DNA of 60,000 bases from Symsagittifera roscoffensis (GCF_963678635.1 NC_087068.1:50179724-50239723), one strand, 5' to 3'; counted from the stretch's first letter, positions 34,516-45,445 are shown. Program-made: numbers and translations. Notes: generated from the sequence alone by a model not told the origin.

Positions 34516-34705
34516 ACAGATATGCCCAGGGTTAATCCATTTGTTGTGAGATTGCATATCTGTCCTGAACTGTATCAGACATGTTCAGACCTGGAAGATA
34601 CAAAAATTTTAATATTACAGAAAAAAAATACAGATATGCCCAGGGTGAATCCATTTGTTGTGAGATTGCATATCTGTCCTGAACTGCATCAGAGAGGATC
34701 AGATC
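34516..34705 (+). repeat. 114 bp tandem duplication with internal hairpins
   Basis: ACAGATATGCCCAGGGT at 34516 and again at 34630 begin two nearly identical units. In each, ACAGATATG pairs with CATATCTGT about 30 bases on. Because the period is a multiple of three, the frame at 34522-34722 encodes MPRVNPFVVRLHICPEL twice. TTCAGACCTGG in the first unit resembles words in the palindrome at 36161-36553. Confidence 0.75.
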
Positions 34706-35049
34706 TGAAAAAAATTTTTTGAAATTTTTGAACGAATTCTCAATTTTTTCATGTGTCTTGTTTTTTTTTCGTTGAAAATATTTATTTTAACAAATAACAC
34801 TAAAATTCGTTTAAAATCACGTCCTTGTTTTCAGTTTTTGAAAAGCACGCATAGAAATAAATTCTACAGACGTAGAGCTTTCGAATAATGTGTTTGTAAT
34901 AATTCTGGAACGAAAAGTCGGGTGGCTAAAAACAAAAACCTGCGAAACAAAAAATGTTTTTCAGCTTTTCTCTATTATTCCAAAATAGCTTCCCCGCGGT
35001 CTGTAGAAATTGAAAAAAAAATTGTTAAAAAGTATTAATTGTTTAGCAG

Positions 35050-35138
35050 GAGTGTTATTTGTGCCACTTGATGTGGAAGGGCTCTATAACAGGAAAAGAA
35101 AACTATTTTACTTTATTGATGTTGACCGTCATTACTAG
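35050..35138 (+). CDS. Candidate terminal exon, unknown product
   Basis: After TTGTTTAGCAG, 28 codons to TAG (VLFVPLDVEGLYNRKRK). A second frame is also open here and runs longer, so the reading frame is uncertain. The next bases (35155-35200) repeat GTTAACTGAGTGTGGA twice. Confidence 0.22.
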
Positions 35139-35735
35139 AACGGATTTGGGGGGCAGGATGTTAACTGAGTGTGGAGGTTAACTGAGTGTGGATGTTAATG
35201 AATTTGTTGTTTTTTCGCCACATTTCGGGTTGATTTTCAAATTAAACCAGATTTTAGCTCTGACACAGTTTGAAATACTGAATTTACCCATTAAAATCAA
35301 CTTTTTCATTAGAACCGTTTATTGGCCAATTAGTATCTAACTGCGAGAGAACATAACTGTTTTTATTGCGACATGTATGTACTATGAAAACGTGGGTAAT
35401 ATTTTAAGTGTCCCATTATTTTGACTATGATCCTGATATCTGACCTTTTTGGTGGTTATGAAGATTTCTGCAATTTACTTTTGTAGCATCTGTTTAGTGT
35501 TAAGTATTCTAATTGATATTTTATTTTTTCTTTCTCAAACTGTCGCCCCCAACTTGGAATACATATTTGAAAAAAAAACGAATAACATTATTAACAATAT
35601 AAGAACTTTTGAGCTCAATTTTTAATGTATATCGACAATTTGCTGATGTTACAAATGTTTTATAGCCCAATACCTGATTTACAATGATAATTTTCTATGA
35701 TTGCATTGCTTATTTTCGAGCTCAAAATCTGACTT

Positions 35736-35957
35736 ATGGGCTCTTTTCCAGTTTCCACCACCCTTCGATTTTTTCTGAAATTCAATATTTGAAAGTATTT
35801 AAAACAATTTTTAATGTTATAAACTGCGTAACACGTGTTAGCGTGAACAAGGGAACAAATTTGTACGGCAATTTCAACATGCACATTGATGTGTGACCAG
35901 TTTTTGCACTTTTGATATAATTTTACGAGGGGGGTTGGAAATTGGGAAGAGCCCATT
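35736..35957. mobile_element. 222 bp MITE with about 25 bp TIR
   Basis: Left ATGGGCTCTTTTCCAGTTTC and right GAAATTGGGAAGAGCCCATT are inverted with few mismatches. The match continues inward over CACCACCC / GGGGGGTTG. Open frames on both strands follow from the inverted ends. Confidence 0.75.
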
Positions 35958-36160
35958 TATGTGGTTCATTTTCTTGTTCTTCAACATATGGTAGGGGTTT
36001 TAGTTAAAATATTGAAAATAAAACATTTCAATAAGTCTTTTAAACGGCTTGTTTTTTCGCCTTGTTTTCAAAAAAATTGAATAAAACTGTTTTTAGACCC
36101 TTGAATTGATCTGCCCAGGGGTCGTTTTGAAATTTTAGTGAGTGGAAATCTATCCAACAC

Positions 36161-36553
36161 AAACTTGGAAACCAGATCTGAGCATCTTAAAATCTTGCCT
36201 TTATCAGATCTTGTCCAGACATGGTGCATGTTTCGTTTGGATATGGTCATGTCTGAATCAGGACTGAAGCAGGTATGGATTTTGTCACAAAGCAGACCTG
36301 CTCAAGGTCTGATTCAGACCTGGAACATATATGGGTCAGACCTGAACCAGATCTGAGCAGATCTGCACCAGGTCTGACCCATCTATGCTCCAGGTCTGAA
36401 TCATGCCTTGAGCAGATCTGCTTTTGTGATAGAATCCATACCTGCCTCAGTCCTGATTCAGACAAGTCCATGTCCAAACGAAACATGCACCATGTCTGGA
36501 CAAGATCTGAAATAGGCAAGATTTTAAGATGCTCAAATCTGGTTTCCAAGTTT
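36161..36553. repeat. 393 bp palindrome (long hairpin)
   Basis: AAACTTGGAAACCAGATCTG at 36161 is mirrored by the right end of the unit, ending GGTTTCCAAGTTT at 36553. The arms of about 196 bp match at most positions. The centre (CTG-AG-CAG, 36353-36360) leaves almost no loop. Inside each arm CAGACCTG and CAGATCTG words recur. Frames of about 70-114 codons on both strands are a mirror artefact. It is either a foldback element or a locus whose RNA would form long double-stranded RNA. Confidence 0.88.
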
Positions 36554-36783
36554 TTTTTAAGGTACGGGGGATGTTTTTTGAGTTTTCGAGAAAAAAAATT
36601 GACAGGAATGGCTAGTTAACTAATCAAATTTTGTCTGGAAAAAAAACAGAACGACCAAAAATCTTTTAAAAATTTTGAAAAAAATTAGAAAAAATTAAAA
36701 CTGGTTTGTAATCAATCGAGTGAAAAACTTAATCATGCAAGTTTTAACGTCAGAGATAACTGAACTGCGATTTAAACTCATTC

Positions 36784-37014
36784 ATGGTTTTTGGAAGCCT
36801 AACATCCATTGGAATGGCTTATGCCAGTTGTCATAGATCTCTTAAATTAACTGAGAATAACTTAAACCAAATATGGGTGGCTAGGGGGGCTATTCCCATG
36901 CGCCGAGAGACGAAGTCGCGCAAACTCTCAGTCATTCGACGCCCTGCGATTTGTCCAAAGCTGAATGAACTTTTTGTTTATTTTTTATTCGAAATTATGA
37001 ATTCTGACAACTGA
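36784..37014 (+). CDS. ATG-led ORF over a GC-rich patch
   Basis: 76 codons from ATG. The central part (36888-36960) is far richer in G and C than anything nearby and encodes a basic stretch (MRRETKSRKLSVIRRPAI). The minus strand of the same patch is also open (RRMTESLRDFVSRRMGI), so strand is uncertain. It could be a fragment of a mobile-element gene. No domain recognised. Confidence 0.25.
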   Translation: MVFGSLTSIGMAYASCHRSLKLTENNLNQIWVARGAIPMRRETKSRKLSVIRRPAICPKLNELFVYFLFEIMNSDN

Positions 37015-37417
37015 ATAGTTCAGAGGTTTTCGCGCATTCGAGTGGCCAGTTATTTAATTTCCTCATGTGGAGAGTTTTATTAAACTACTGCTTTCCTAAT
37101 TAATCTTTTTAATCTAATTATATTGGTAGTAGGAAGATTTAAAACTTAACCTTGATGCAAAGAAATCTTGTTTTCAAAAAATTAACCAAAATTTTTCTCA
37201 TCTAATTTTTTGTTTCTTTCGATTTTCGCAACATGTTAAATTTGGATACTGAGAGCCAACTTGAATTAGAAATGGAAATTAATTGATGACTAAATTTTCA
37301 GAGGCAGAGGCAGAGGCTGTTACCACTTGATTACAGCGACATTTTAAATTATATAAAATTAAACAATTTCTAAGCTTGCTTGTATAAAAATTGATTTTAG
37401 ATCTTAGTTTTGTTATT

Positions 37418-37444
37418 GTGATACGTTTTAAGGAAACGTATCAC
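37418..37444. repeat. Perfect 11 bp stem-loop
   Basis: GTGATACGTTT, loop TAAGG, AAACGTATCAC. A related GTGATACAG follows at 37477. No coding context. Confidence 0.8.
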
Positions 37445-38178
37445 TATCAAAAAGATAAACTTGATAAAAAAATTGTGATACAGTATCTGTGACTTTATTA
37501 AGACATGAGTCCGTTCGAATTATTGTGCAATATCTTAAGAGCAATGTAAAATATCGATACCTTATTGAATAAGTTGGTTGGCGCAGTCGCAGATTCAGTG
37601 ATAAGTCAGAAAAACCCTTTATCAAAATCCAGCTCTGACTCATTTTTTTTCTTTTTTTTCTTGCAAAAAAGGGTACCACAATTGATCATCGAAACTGACT
37701 GGTCGAGTGATATATCTTATCAAAGGCTCTTCAGTCGTGTTTTAAATGAAGTTTAAAAAAGTTCAAAAAAGGTCCCAATATCGAGAAAAACAGGTTTGAA
37801 ATCTAACCTGATAGCCCTAATTCTTGCAAATAAAGCGAGCGAGCACGCTTACGATCACTTTTTGTTATAGCCTGAAAGCTTGCAATAGCTTAAACTCGGC
37901 CGTGAAAACTTAGTTTTACTCGAGTAAATTTAATTGCGTTTTTTTTTTTCGAAAAATTGCAACAAGATTTATCAAAACGTGAATTATTTTACTTTTTTGC
38001 TTGTTCTCCTCAGTTTTCAAATTTATTGACCAATTTGCTTATTTTACTACGACTGCTGAGTAAGCCAAGCTCTAATTTTTTTGTCTAGATCTTTTCATCA
38101 CAACACGCAGAAAAAAATAACACTAATTTGAAATTTTTTTTATTTTTTCTTTTTTAAAAGAAATTGCACACACAAAAA

Positions 38179-38223
38179 ATGACGGTTTCTAATTTAAATA
38201 GCGATGAAATGAACAAAAATAAG
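38179..38223 (+). CDS. Candidate first exon, joined to 39744-39920
   Basis: ATG in an A-rich context opens 15 codons (TVSNLNSDEMNKNK) ending at AAG|GTGTGT, phase 0. The phase matches the exon at 39744. Two hairpin MITEs (38377-38479 and 38654-39384) would lie in the intron. Support comes from signals only. Confidence 0.33.
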
Positions 38224-38376
38224 GTGTGTTTTCAATAATAAGAAACAATCTTTTGTCGCTAAAAAGCAATCTCAACACATGCAAATTTTACTGGGGACGA
38301 GCTCCCGGGTTTTGCTGTTTTTCATTATTTTAAGATTTTCTGGCAGCGATTTTTATACATTTTGTGGTTACGTAGC

Positions 38377-38479
38377 AAAATAAACAGGTCAGAAAAAAGA
38401 CACGCTTTGAGCCAATCAGAATTGTGTCTAGATTCTCATTGGATTACGACGTGTCTAATTTTTGACATGTTTATTTTTT
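38377..38479. mobile_element. 103 bp hairpin MITE
   Basis: AAAATAAACAGGTCAGAAAA pairs with TTTTTGACATGTTTATTTT, and inside it CCAATCAGAAT pairs with ATTCTCATTGG. Almost the whole unit is one inverted repeat centred near 38428. GCCAATCAGAAT is shared with the element at 12772-13000. Confidence 0.7.
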
Positions 38480-38653
38480 GAAAGCGCTGAACAATATGTT
38501 TTTCATTAAACATTTCTAATAAAATTATTGACGACGTCCATTATGATGGTTTGACCAAAAGATGGAAAACTAATTTCAGCCTATCAGAAATGAATTTCCA
38601 AAAAACTCACATGGATCGCAAAATCCAAAATTTTTAATTTAAGCAAAAAAGTA

Positions 38654-39384
38654 CAGTGCTGATTTAAATTATCCGGACAAAATGAACAAAACTTGAATTT
38701 TCAAACACGTTTTTCTCAAATTGGGTTGAAATTAGACAAAAAAAGAACAGAACAAAAATTACTTAGAATTTCATCAGAATTAATATGGTGCAATTTTTTC
38801 TCCGAAATTCTCAACCAAAATTTTACCCCAAGAATGGGTCATTTGGACTTTTTTCAATTAATCAAGAATTACGCTGGAACTACTTTGGTAGTTGATAAGG
38901 AAGATATATCACAAGAAGCCTCATACACAGCCCAACAAACTTAAGAAATGTTTAAGCTCCAAAATTGCGCAAATTGTTTAAAATTTGTTTTTAAGCAAAG
39001 ATTCTGGGTTTTATATAGTAAAAATCACGTTTCTTGACTATCACGCAAAAACATTTTCACTTATACAGGTTTTTGGAGATTTAACCCCGCTTAAACTTGG
39101 TTGGGCTCTGTAAAAGGCTTCTTGTGATATATCTTTCTCATCAATTACCAAAGTAATTCCAGCGTAATTCTTGATTAATTGAAAAAAGTCTAAATGACCC
39201 ATTTTTGGGGTAACATTTTGGTTGAGAATTGCACCATATTACAAATTGCACCATATTAATTCTGATGAAATTCTAAGTTATTTTTGTTCTGTTTTTTTTT
39301 GTCCAATTTTAACCCAATTTGATAAAAACGTGTGTGAAAAATCAAATTTCGTTCGGTTTATCCGGATAATTTAAACCAGCACTG
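38654..39384. mobile_element. 731 bp foldback element with Tc1/mariner-like ends
   Basis: Left CAGTGCTGATTTAAATTATC (38654) and right complement GATAATTTAAACCAGCACTG (to 39384) begin arms of about 300 bp that are inverted throughout. TA lies on each side (38652-38653, 39385-39386). The CAGTG start and TA duplication are typical of Tc1/mariner. No transposase; the 83-codon frame at 38693 lies in one arm and is not evidence of a gene. A lone diverged arm sits at 50038-50165. Confidence 0.85.
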
Positions 39385-39743
39385 TACTCCAATAAAATAA
39401 AATTGCCCTGCTGCAAAGTAAGCAGAAATGTGAGCTATCAAATATTGTCAGACTTAAAACACAATGAAAAAAAATTAAAACTTGAAAAATTTTAGGAGAA
39501 CCATTTTTTTTTTAAAAAACAACAAAATGTCAGATATCTGCAAAACTTGGCTATACTGCTAAAACTCATTTTTTGCTAACTTCGATTTCAATTTTGCACA
39601 TTTAGTGAATAGAAACGTCTAATGATTTTGTTTGGTTGAAATTTTTTCATCTATCAATTTTATGGTGCGAAAAGCCCCGCATTCGCACCATTACTAATAA
39701 CTTGACTTTTGATTTGGATGAATTCAAGTTTTTCTAAAAGTAG

Positions 39744-39920
39744 CGCCCTTTAGAGCCAGAACTAGAATCAGAATCGAAACAGCAGACAAGTACTCCCCAT
39801 CAAAATCAAGGACAATTTATACCAACCAGTGCAGTACCCGCCGCTCCAACTCAAGCGGACTTGTCAAAATGTTTTAATTATATGGGCACTTGTTTCTTTG
39901 ATAAAAAAGGTTTTCGTTAA
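39744..39920 (+). CDS. Candidate exon, P/Q/S-rich, with C-x6-C
   Basis: After TTTCTAAAAGTAG the frame is open for 58 codons to TAA at 39918. Composition is strongly non-random: acidic start (PELESESKQQTSTPHQ), a Pro/Ala-rich middle (FIPTSAVPAAPTQADLSK), then KCFNYMGTCFF, whose C-x6-C spacing recalls the first half of a CCCH zinc finger. If so, the second half would follow in another exon, with AAAAAAG|GTTTTC after 39909 as a weak donor. Otherwise this is the last exon. It matches 38179-38223 in phase. Confidence 0.5.
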   Translation, partial: RPLEPELESESKQQTSTPHQNQGQFIPTSAVPAAPTQADLSKCFNYMGTCFFDKKGFR

Positions 39921-40205
39921 TTTTTAACGATAAAGTCCGAGTTTTAATGCTTTTATTCCAAACTTCCTTTTTGAGGGTTAACTAAACAATCAAATGCGGA
40001 AGTTATACTTATAAGATTTCCTGTTTTTTTATCGCAATTTGTTCCATTAACGTAGATCAAAAGCGCTTTCTTTTTTCTTTTTTGTTTTTTGATAAAAATT
40101 GTTGTCGCCTAATACAATTTACGAAAAAGTTATAGGCTTTAAAATTCAATCTGGCTTATTATCAATTCTGAGCCTTTTGCGATATCTGAAAAAGTAACGT
40201 TTCAG

Positions 40206-40319
40206 ATCGCACTTGATATTTCAGAATTATTTCATATTATTGTGAGACATTCACTGAAAGCTTACTTGCGTGACTCAATATTTAATTCAATCTGCAAACC
40301 TTTTTTGCTGTGTACCTGA
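40206..40319 (+). CDS. Candidate exon, unknown product
   Basis: Acceptor AAAGTAACGTTTCAG, then 37 codons to TGA. The residues are helical and mixed (LDISELFHIIVRHSLKAYLR). No donor in a fitting phase towards 41377. No family recognised. Confidence 0.3.
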   Translation: MALDISELFHIIVRHSLKAYLRDSIFNSICKPFLLCT

Positions 40320-40594
40320 CTGGATATTTATTCTAAAAAAAAATTTGGCTCTTAGGTTATCATTTGAAATTATTGATGCCATCCTGAACTTCACAATAAT
40401 TCATAAAAAGGGGTTAACATTTTTTAAGGTTTAATATTTACCAATTAAGCCATTTTGGTTAGTTATTGCGTACCAATGGCAAGTTTTCAATTAGCAAGGT
40501 CGATAAAACTTAAAAAATTTATCATACCTGATTAATGGATTAATGGAAAAGATGCTAATCAAATCATTTCCAATTATGAAATTTTACGATGCAA

Positions 40595-40652
40595 CTTTTT
40601 TACAGACCAAATTTTACAGATGATTTTTATGAAATTTTGGTCTGTAAAAAGA
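40595..40652 (+). repeat. Imperfect hairpin, about 19 bp stem
   Basis: CTTTTTTACAGACCAAATTT pairs with GAAATTTTGGTCTGTAAAAAG around a loop of about 17 bases, with one bulged base. Size is in the range of a miRNA precursor, but it is AT-rich and could be a MITE remnant. Confidence 0.6.
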
Positions 40653-40827
40653 TGATTTCTAACTTTTTGCTGATTTTCATTGCGTTGTTCTACAACAGCT
40701 TGATTTTCTCTCGGATCGAAAAATTATATCAATTATAAAGACAAAATGGCAAGCCTTTTTTCCAAAATGACAAGCATTTTTTCCAAACAAATTGCAAAAA
40801 AAAACAAATGAAAACATAATGTTCATT

Positions 40828-41175
40828 TTATTGTTCCGACTTTCGAAGAAAGTGAGGAATGTTTATTATGGGTGTGGTTTTTTTCATTCAATTTTCAACT
40901 TGTTAAGCAAACTTTTTTGAAAAAATTTATTAAACCTTCTGAGAGATATTGTTATCCTTAATTTAAAAAGATATTTCAATTGTAATCATTTTTTGTAAAT
41001 TTACTGGCGTTTGAAGCTTGCCAATTTGGCCAATTTAAAATGATTAAAAAGCAAAAGATTGCGATCTTAGAACACAGGGTATGAAGCAATATATTGCGTT
41101 CCAAATTGGACTGAGGCTTGCATTAGTATAAAACTTAATTGAATTTGATTTTCGCGAGCGACTTTTTTTTTGCTG
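40828..41175 (+). repeat. R1 dispersed repeat copy
   Basis: Starts TTATTGTTCCGACTTTCG, then GGGTGTGGTT, AACTTGTTAAGCAAA, AATTGTAATCATTTTTTGTA, GCCAATTTGGCCAATTT and GCGTTCCAAATTGGACTGAG. It is truncated before the GGCAGTCGGAAC end. Confidence 0.65.
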
Positions 41176-41376
41176 AAAACTACAAAAAACTGTTACATCT
41201 ATATAGATTATTTTCTATTATTGTGTGATAACTCTTAATACCTTAATTATCTAGCTAGGAAAGCAGTCATTTTTTCTCTCAGCTCTCTAAGACAATATTC
41301 TTGAGCGATCTTTCTTTTTTTTGCAAAAATTTGACCCTTAACTGACAAATATCTTTAACACTGTTCTTTGCATCAG

Positions 41377-41586
41377 CTGTCAAACAATTTATCTATTCGG
41401 AGGAAAAACTTTATGATCAATCACCCTTCGTTTTTCATGCGTGATAACTCATGTTTTTTACGCGATATGGTACCTGATTTCAGCCATAAAAATGACATAA
41501 AACTCGATGAAATAAGTAAAGCAACCAAATGGTATGCAAATCAAATTGACAGTTATCTTTCAAGCTCCAGAGGCTCCTGTGTATAA
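41377..41586 (+). CDS. Candidate terminal exon, unknown product
   Basis: A strong acceptor (CACTGTTCTTTGCATCAG) precedes a 69-codon open frame to TAA at 41584, starting in phase 0. Composition is mixed with M, D, R, W and C (MRDNSCFLRDMVPDFSHK; LDEISKATKWYANQIDSY). A second frame is open over the first 25 codons. No known domain, no membrane segment. Upstream exons not identified. Confidence 0.42.
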   Translation: MSNNLSIRRKNFMINHPSFFMRDNSCFLRDMVPDFSHKNDIKLDEISKATKWYANQIDSYLSSSRGSCV

Positions 41587-42015
41587 AATATATATCTTTT
41601 GTTTAATCTTTTTCACCAGTCTTAATGAAGTGAGTCAAAAAAAACTTTTTAGGTGATTTGATTTTTTGAAGTGGCCAAAGCGGACATCGTTGGAAAAATT
41701 CGTTAATCATTGTTACAATGGCCTTAAAATGGGACGAGAGAAAAGTAGTTTCGTTATTAGAAATTATAATTAAAATTGTCATAATTTTTTTATAAATTCG
41801 AATGCGCGGAATTGAGTCTTTTTGAAATGAAATTTTGTTTTCTTAACTAAAATAATCTGAATTATCAGCAAGCATTAATGAACGCGCAACCCGCACCAAG
41901 TTTTCATCTATATGAATTATTCATTCATTTTCTTTCTCATTTTACTTGATTACAAGGTTGATTCCTTTTATAGCCTAGCAAACTGTAACCTCTCATAAAA
42001 TATGGTGAACAGTTT

Positions 42016-42535
42016 TATTGTTTCGACTTTTCTATCGAAATTAACTGAGAATTTGTGCTCGAGGTGGTTTTTCTTTCTTCATACAAATTTTGATTTTTTA
42101 ACTAGCCATTTTTGACATTTTTTTCTAAGATTATTTTAAAAGTATTGAAGTCCTGAGCCTAAATTTGAAAATATGTCCCACCTGTGATCATGTTTTATAA
42201 AGTTATTGGGATTTAAAGATTGTCATTTTGGGACAATTAACGCGCGATATTTTTTGTGGTTTTAACGCGTAGGCCGAGATTTAATCCGTCTCAAAAAATT
42301 TTCTAGATTAAATGAAGGAAGCTTATTTACCAGCCAGAATCTTTATAATCACTTTGCACTTTAAATGACGTGGGGGATGAATTTCACAAAAAAAATCTCA
42401 AATTAGAAAAAAAAAGTTCATTGTTTTTTCATTACATCTAATTTTTATTATGTTATTACTGCTCCATAGACCTCAACAGGCAGTTGGAACATTCAGCGCT
42501 TCGTCTTGATACGAGCAATTTTGCTATTTTTGTTA
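42016..42535 (+). repeat. R1 dispersed repeat, near-complete copy
   Basis: Block for block like 23853-24412: ATTGTTTCGACTTTTC, GTGCTCGAGGTGG, TTTTTAACTAGCCATTTTTG, ACCTGTGATCATGTTTT, ACGCGCGATATT, GGCAGTTGGAACATTCAGCG, then CTTGATACGAGCAATTTTG. Confidence 0.75.
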
Positions 42536-44040
42536 TTACACGATATGATACACTCATATCTGTGCAAAGAGCTTGCTTAATTTTCATTTTTGATTTTGTT
42601 GAAGTAGGCACTTCCTAGCCATAAACAAAAACTATGTTTTTTTTTTGGTATTAATACTATGTAGAAAACAAAATAAAACCCACTTGCATATCTCAATGTG
42701 TAGTTTTGATATTAAACTTCTGGGTTCTTTCTTTTGTTTTCGATTTATTGATTCATTAATTTGTTTGAAACGTTTTAGTTTTTAGGCCGAAATACAAAAC
42801 AACAAATGCTAGTCATGGCTCTCTATTATGATTTTTTCTGTGGCATTGTATAGAAATAAATGATAAGAGTTTTTTGATATATGAAAATTGTATCACTAGA
42901 CTTGTTTTCAGCACATGCGAAACCAATCACTATATTTGATCCTGCCAGTGGTGGGAAAATTCAAAAAAAGTATATTTTTGACTAATAGTTTTTTAAATTT
43001 TTTTTTAAACAAAGCAACCAGAGATGAAATAAAGCACATTCGAAAAATTTAGGAGTTCGCTTTGATAAAAAGCGATCATTTTCCTTTTTGTCTGAACATA
43101 AAACTAATTTTATTTGTTGTCACTTGCTAGGTCGAACAGAAAATTTTCACTTACCTCAGTAAACAAAAAAAGTTTTTTTTTTGCGCTAACTTAAAAATTA
43201 AGACAGCTAAAACGATATTCATTTCATTGAAGAGTTTGCACTGATACCAAAAGTTGCAATGATTCTGCGTTGTGTATTTTTTTGCATCTATAAAACAACA
43301 ATTCATGTTTTAAGCAAACTTAATTCAATTTGAATGTTTGAAAATTTTTGATTCTAGAGTTTCCTGACAGGATGGGAATCACTTAAAGCTCACGGTAGCT
43401 CATAGAACTTTGAATAATGATCATACAACTTTAGACGTTGGATGCCAACTATGCACTAACTTTTGATCGTATTTTACGACATTCATTTATGACTGAAAAT
43501 GTTTCTACAGACACTTTTTCCGTCAAAATAAACCAAATTTTAAAAACCGAAGAAAAAATACAAAAAAAGGGTTTTTAAAAAGATCATTCTGGTAAATCTC
43601 ACAAAAAATCCACAATATTTTTGATGATTATGGGAAAATTGCTTTTCTTTTTGAAATAATCTAAGACCCATTACTGTTTCTCTGATGTGTCGGCCTGTTT
43701 TAATTTTTTTTTGTTCCGACTTTCGAAAAAACGGAAGAAGTAATTAGCTGACAAGTCACATATTAATCAGATACAAGAACAAGACGCAAAATACATACTG
43801 AAAAATGCTGAAAATATTATGCTTTTTTTCTATATATTATTCAACAAATCTTTTTCTGCAGCTTTAAATAGAACTGAAAATTCAGGGGTTTACACTGATA
43901 CACGAGCTGTCTAGGTTGCTGAACTTTTTTTTTCGGATTTCGATGTTAGTTTTGTTTTTGCGCTAATTTTTGCATTTTTGTTCCAATTTTGATATTGGTT
44001 TTGTTTTTGCGCTACTTCTTGCAAATTTAACTCTTTCCAG

Positions 44041-44133
44041 ACTCAAACTCTTGGCGCAAGTATACAATTTGATGCGGATCCAGATGTGGTGCGGCTCTTA
44101 AAGTCTGGAAATAAATCTGGGACCTCGACCCGG
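44041..44133 (+). CDS. Candidate internal exon, unknown product
   Basis: Acceptor AATTTAACTCTTTCCAG and donor CGG|GTAAAA enclose 93 nt, phase 0 to 0. Only one frame is open through it, and it has a plausible composition (GASIQFDADPDVVRLLKSGN). An inverted pair (TTCCAGACT at 44035, AGTCTGGAA at 44102) lies across it. The next phase-0 acceptor I see on this strand is before 45841 (ACATTAACATTTTTCAG), where 17 codons run to TAA. That link is a guess. Confidence 0.4.
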
Positions 44134-44917
44134 GTAAAACAGTATATATTTTTTTTTTGCAAAACGTACGAAGAGTCTTAAGGCATAATTGTACCTTATA
44201 TGAGGTCATTTTTGGAAGCCAATATTCGCGAAGACTTGGGAAGCCAATTAGTATCCAATTTTACTCCTTGAGCTGTTTGATTCCTACTAAATTCAAGTTA
44301 AGATGCCCTCATTGTTAATTTGTGCGTACATTTCTTAATACTTGAATAATTAGGGAATTAGAAAAAAGGCTATAGTAACTGAATTTGACAAACTGAAAAT
44401 CTGTGTCGCTATTTTTCTGTTTGCTCATTAATCCTACACGATGATAAGTGGAAAAACTTTTAATTCCATTCCGTCGATGCAAGTTTTCTATCAGTGACAG
44501 CTTCCATAGCCTTACATTTCCTAATTCTTAGTATCAGAGAACGAAAAGAGTTACTTTGGTATTTATTTTTACTCTATTGATAAACGAACTGAGTCAATCC
44601 ATCAATCCAATATTATGTTGAAACCAATAATTTTTTGTTTTATTTACCAATGATGGATCTAATATTCCATTTTTTGAAGGATGTTTAATGCGCTTCATCA
44701 CTACAAAAAAACCTAAAAACTTTAAGAGACGGTTGCTATGCTAGTAGCACAAACTGTTCCGCCCACACTAGATTAAAAATAATAATGCATTAGGAAACTT
44801 ATAAAATATTGAAAAACTTTGGCTCACTTTTTCTAAATCTCTGGTTACTTTTTAGTTAGGATGAAAACTAAAATAATTAACGGTAAAAATTGCCGAAACA
44901 AAGAGGAAATAATAGTA

Positions 44918-45106
44918 TTAAAATAATTTTTTAATTGCTGTCGAACCGTGTTCCAATTTCTTTTTTAGTTTATAACAGCCGTGACAATTTTTGAGCTTCT
45001 CAAAAAAATACAAAGGAAATTGGCCTTCACGAAATTCATTTTTAAGGCTATCAGGAGTATCAAATAAAAAACTGTCTATTGAATTTCCATGACTTGAGCG
45101 GAAATT
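44918..45106 (-). CDS. Candidate terminal exon, Cys/Lys-rich C-terminus
   Basis: A minus-strand frame is open from 45142 down to TAA at 44920-44918, 74 codons. Likely acceptors are CCCCGGTTAG (exon from about 45108) or CCGCTCAAG (about 45092). The residues are convincingly protein-like (DTPDSLKNEFREGQFPLYFF; NCHGCYKLKKKLEHG), including a C-x2-C. No family recognised; it could be host or transposon derived. The R4 MITE at 45448-45596 lies between it and the exon at 45703. Confidence 0.42.
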   Translation of the reverse strand, partial: NFRSSHGNSIDSFLFDTPDSLKNEFREGQFPLYFFEKLKNCHGCYKLKKKLEHGSTAIKKLF

Positions 45107-45445
45107 ATTAATCCCTAACCGGGGTGTTTTATTGTCAAATAATTACAAAAACAATCGAATATCAACATTAAATTAGATCTTCATTTATAATAACTTCCTG
45201 GAGGGAGTAACTGTAGGCCTTACGCTTATGGTTCCTATATGAGTATTTTGTCGCCTTACGCTTCTCATGGGCCTAGAGGGTACAAATAATAGCACTTTAT
45301 CACCTTAGCACGATTAGAGTCTCTAGATCAACTTCATTTTCTCAATTTTTGTCTAATTTTGTCTGAGAACCAAAACCATTTAGACTTTTTTTCTCGTTAG
45401 AGAAACTTGTTTTTTTTTCTGGAATTCAGAACCTAAATCGGGTCT

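Noticed and set aside
34522-34722. 66-codon ATG ORF with a repeated peptide
   Set aside because: Explained by a tandem DNA duplication with a period divisible by three; kept only as a repeat.
36138-36619. Overlapping frames of 72-114 codons on both strands
   Set aside because: They mirror each other because the region is a palindrome.
38693-38944. 83-codon ORF in the Tc1-like foldback
   Set aside because: Lies within one inverted arm and has no transposase motif (no DDE/D signature).
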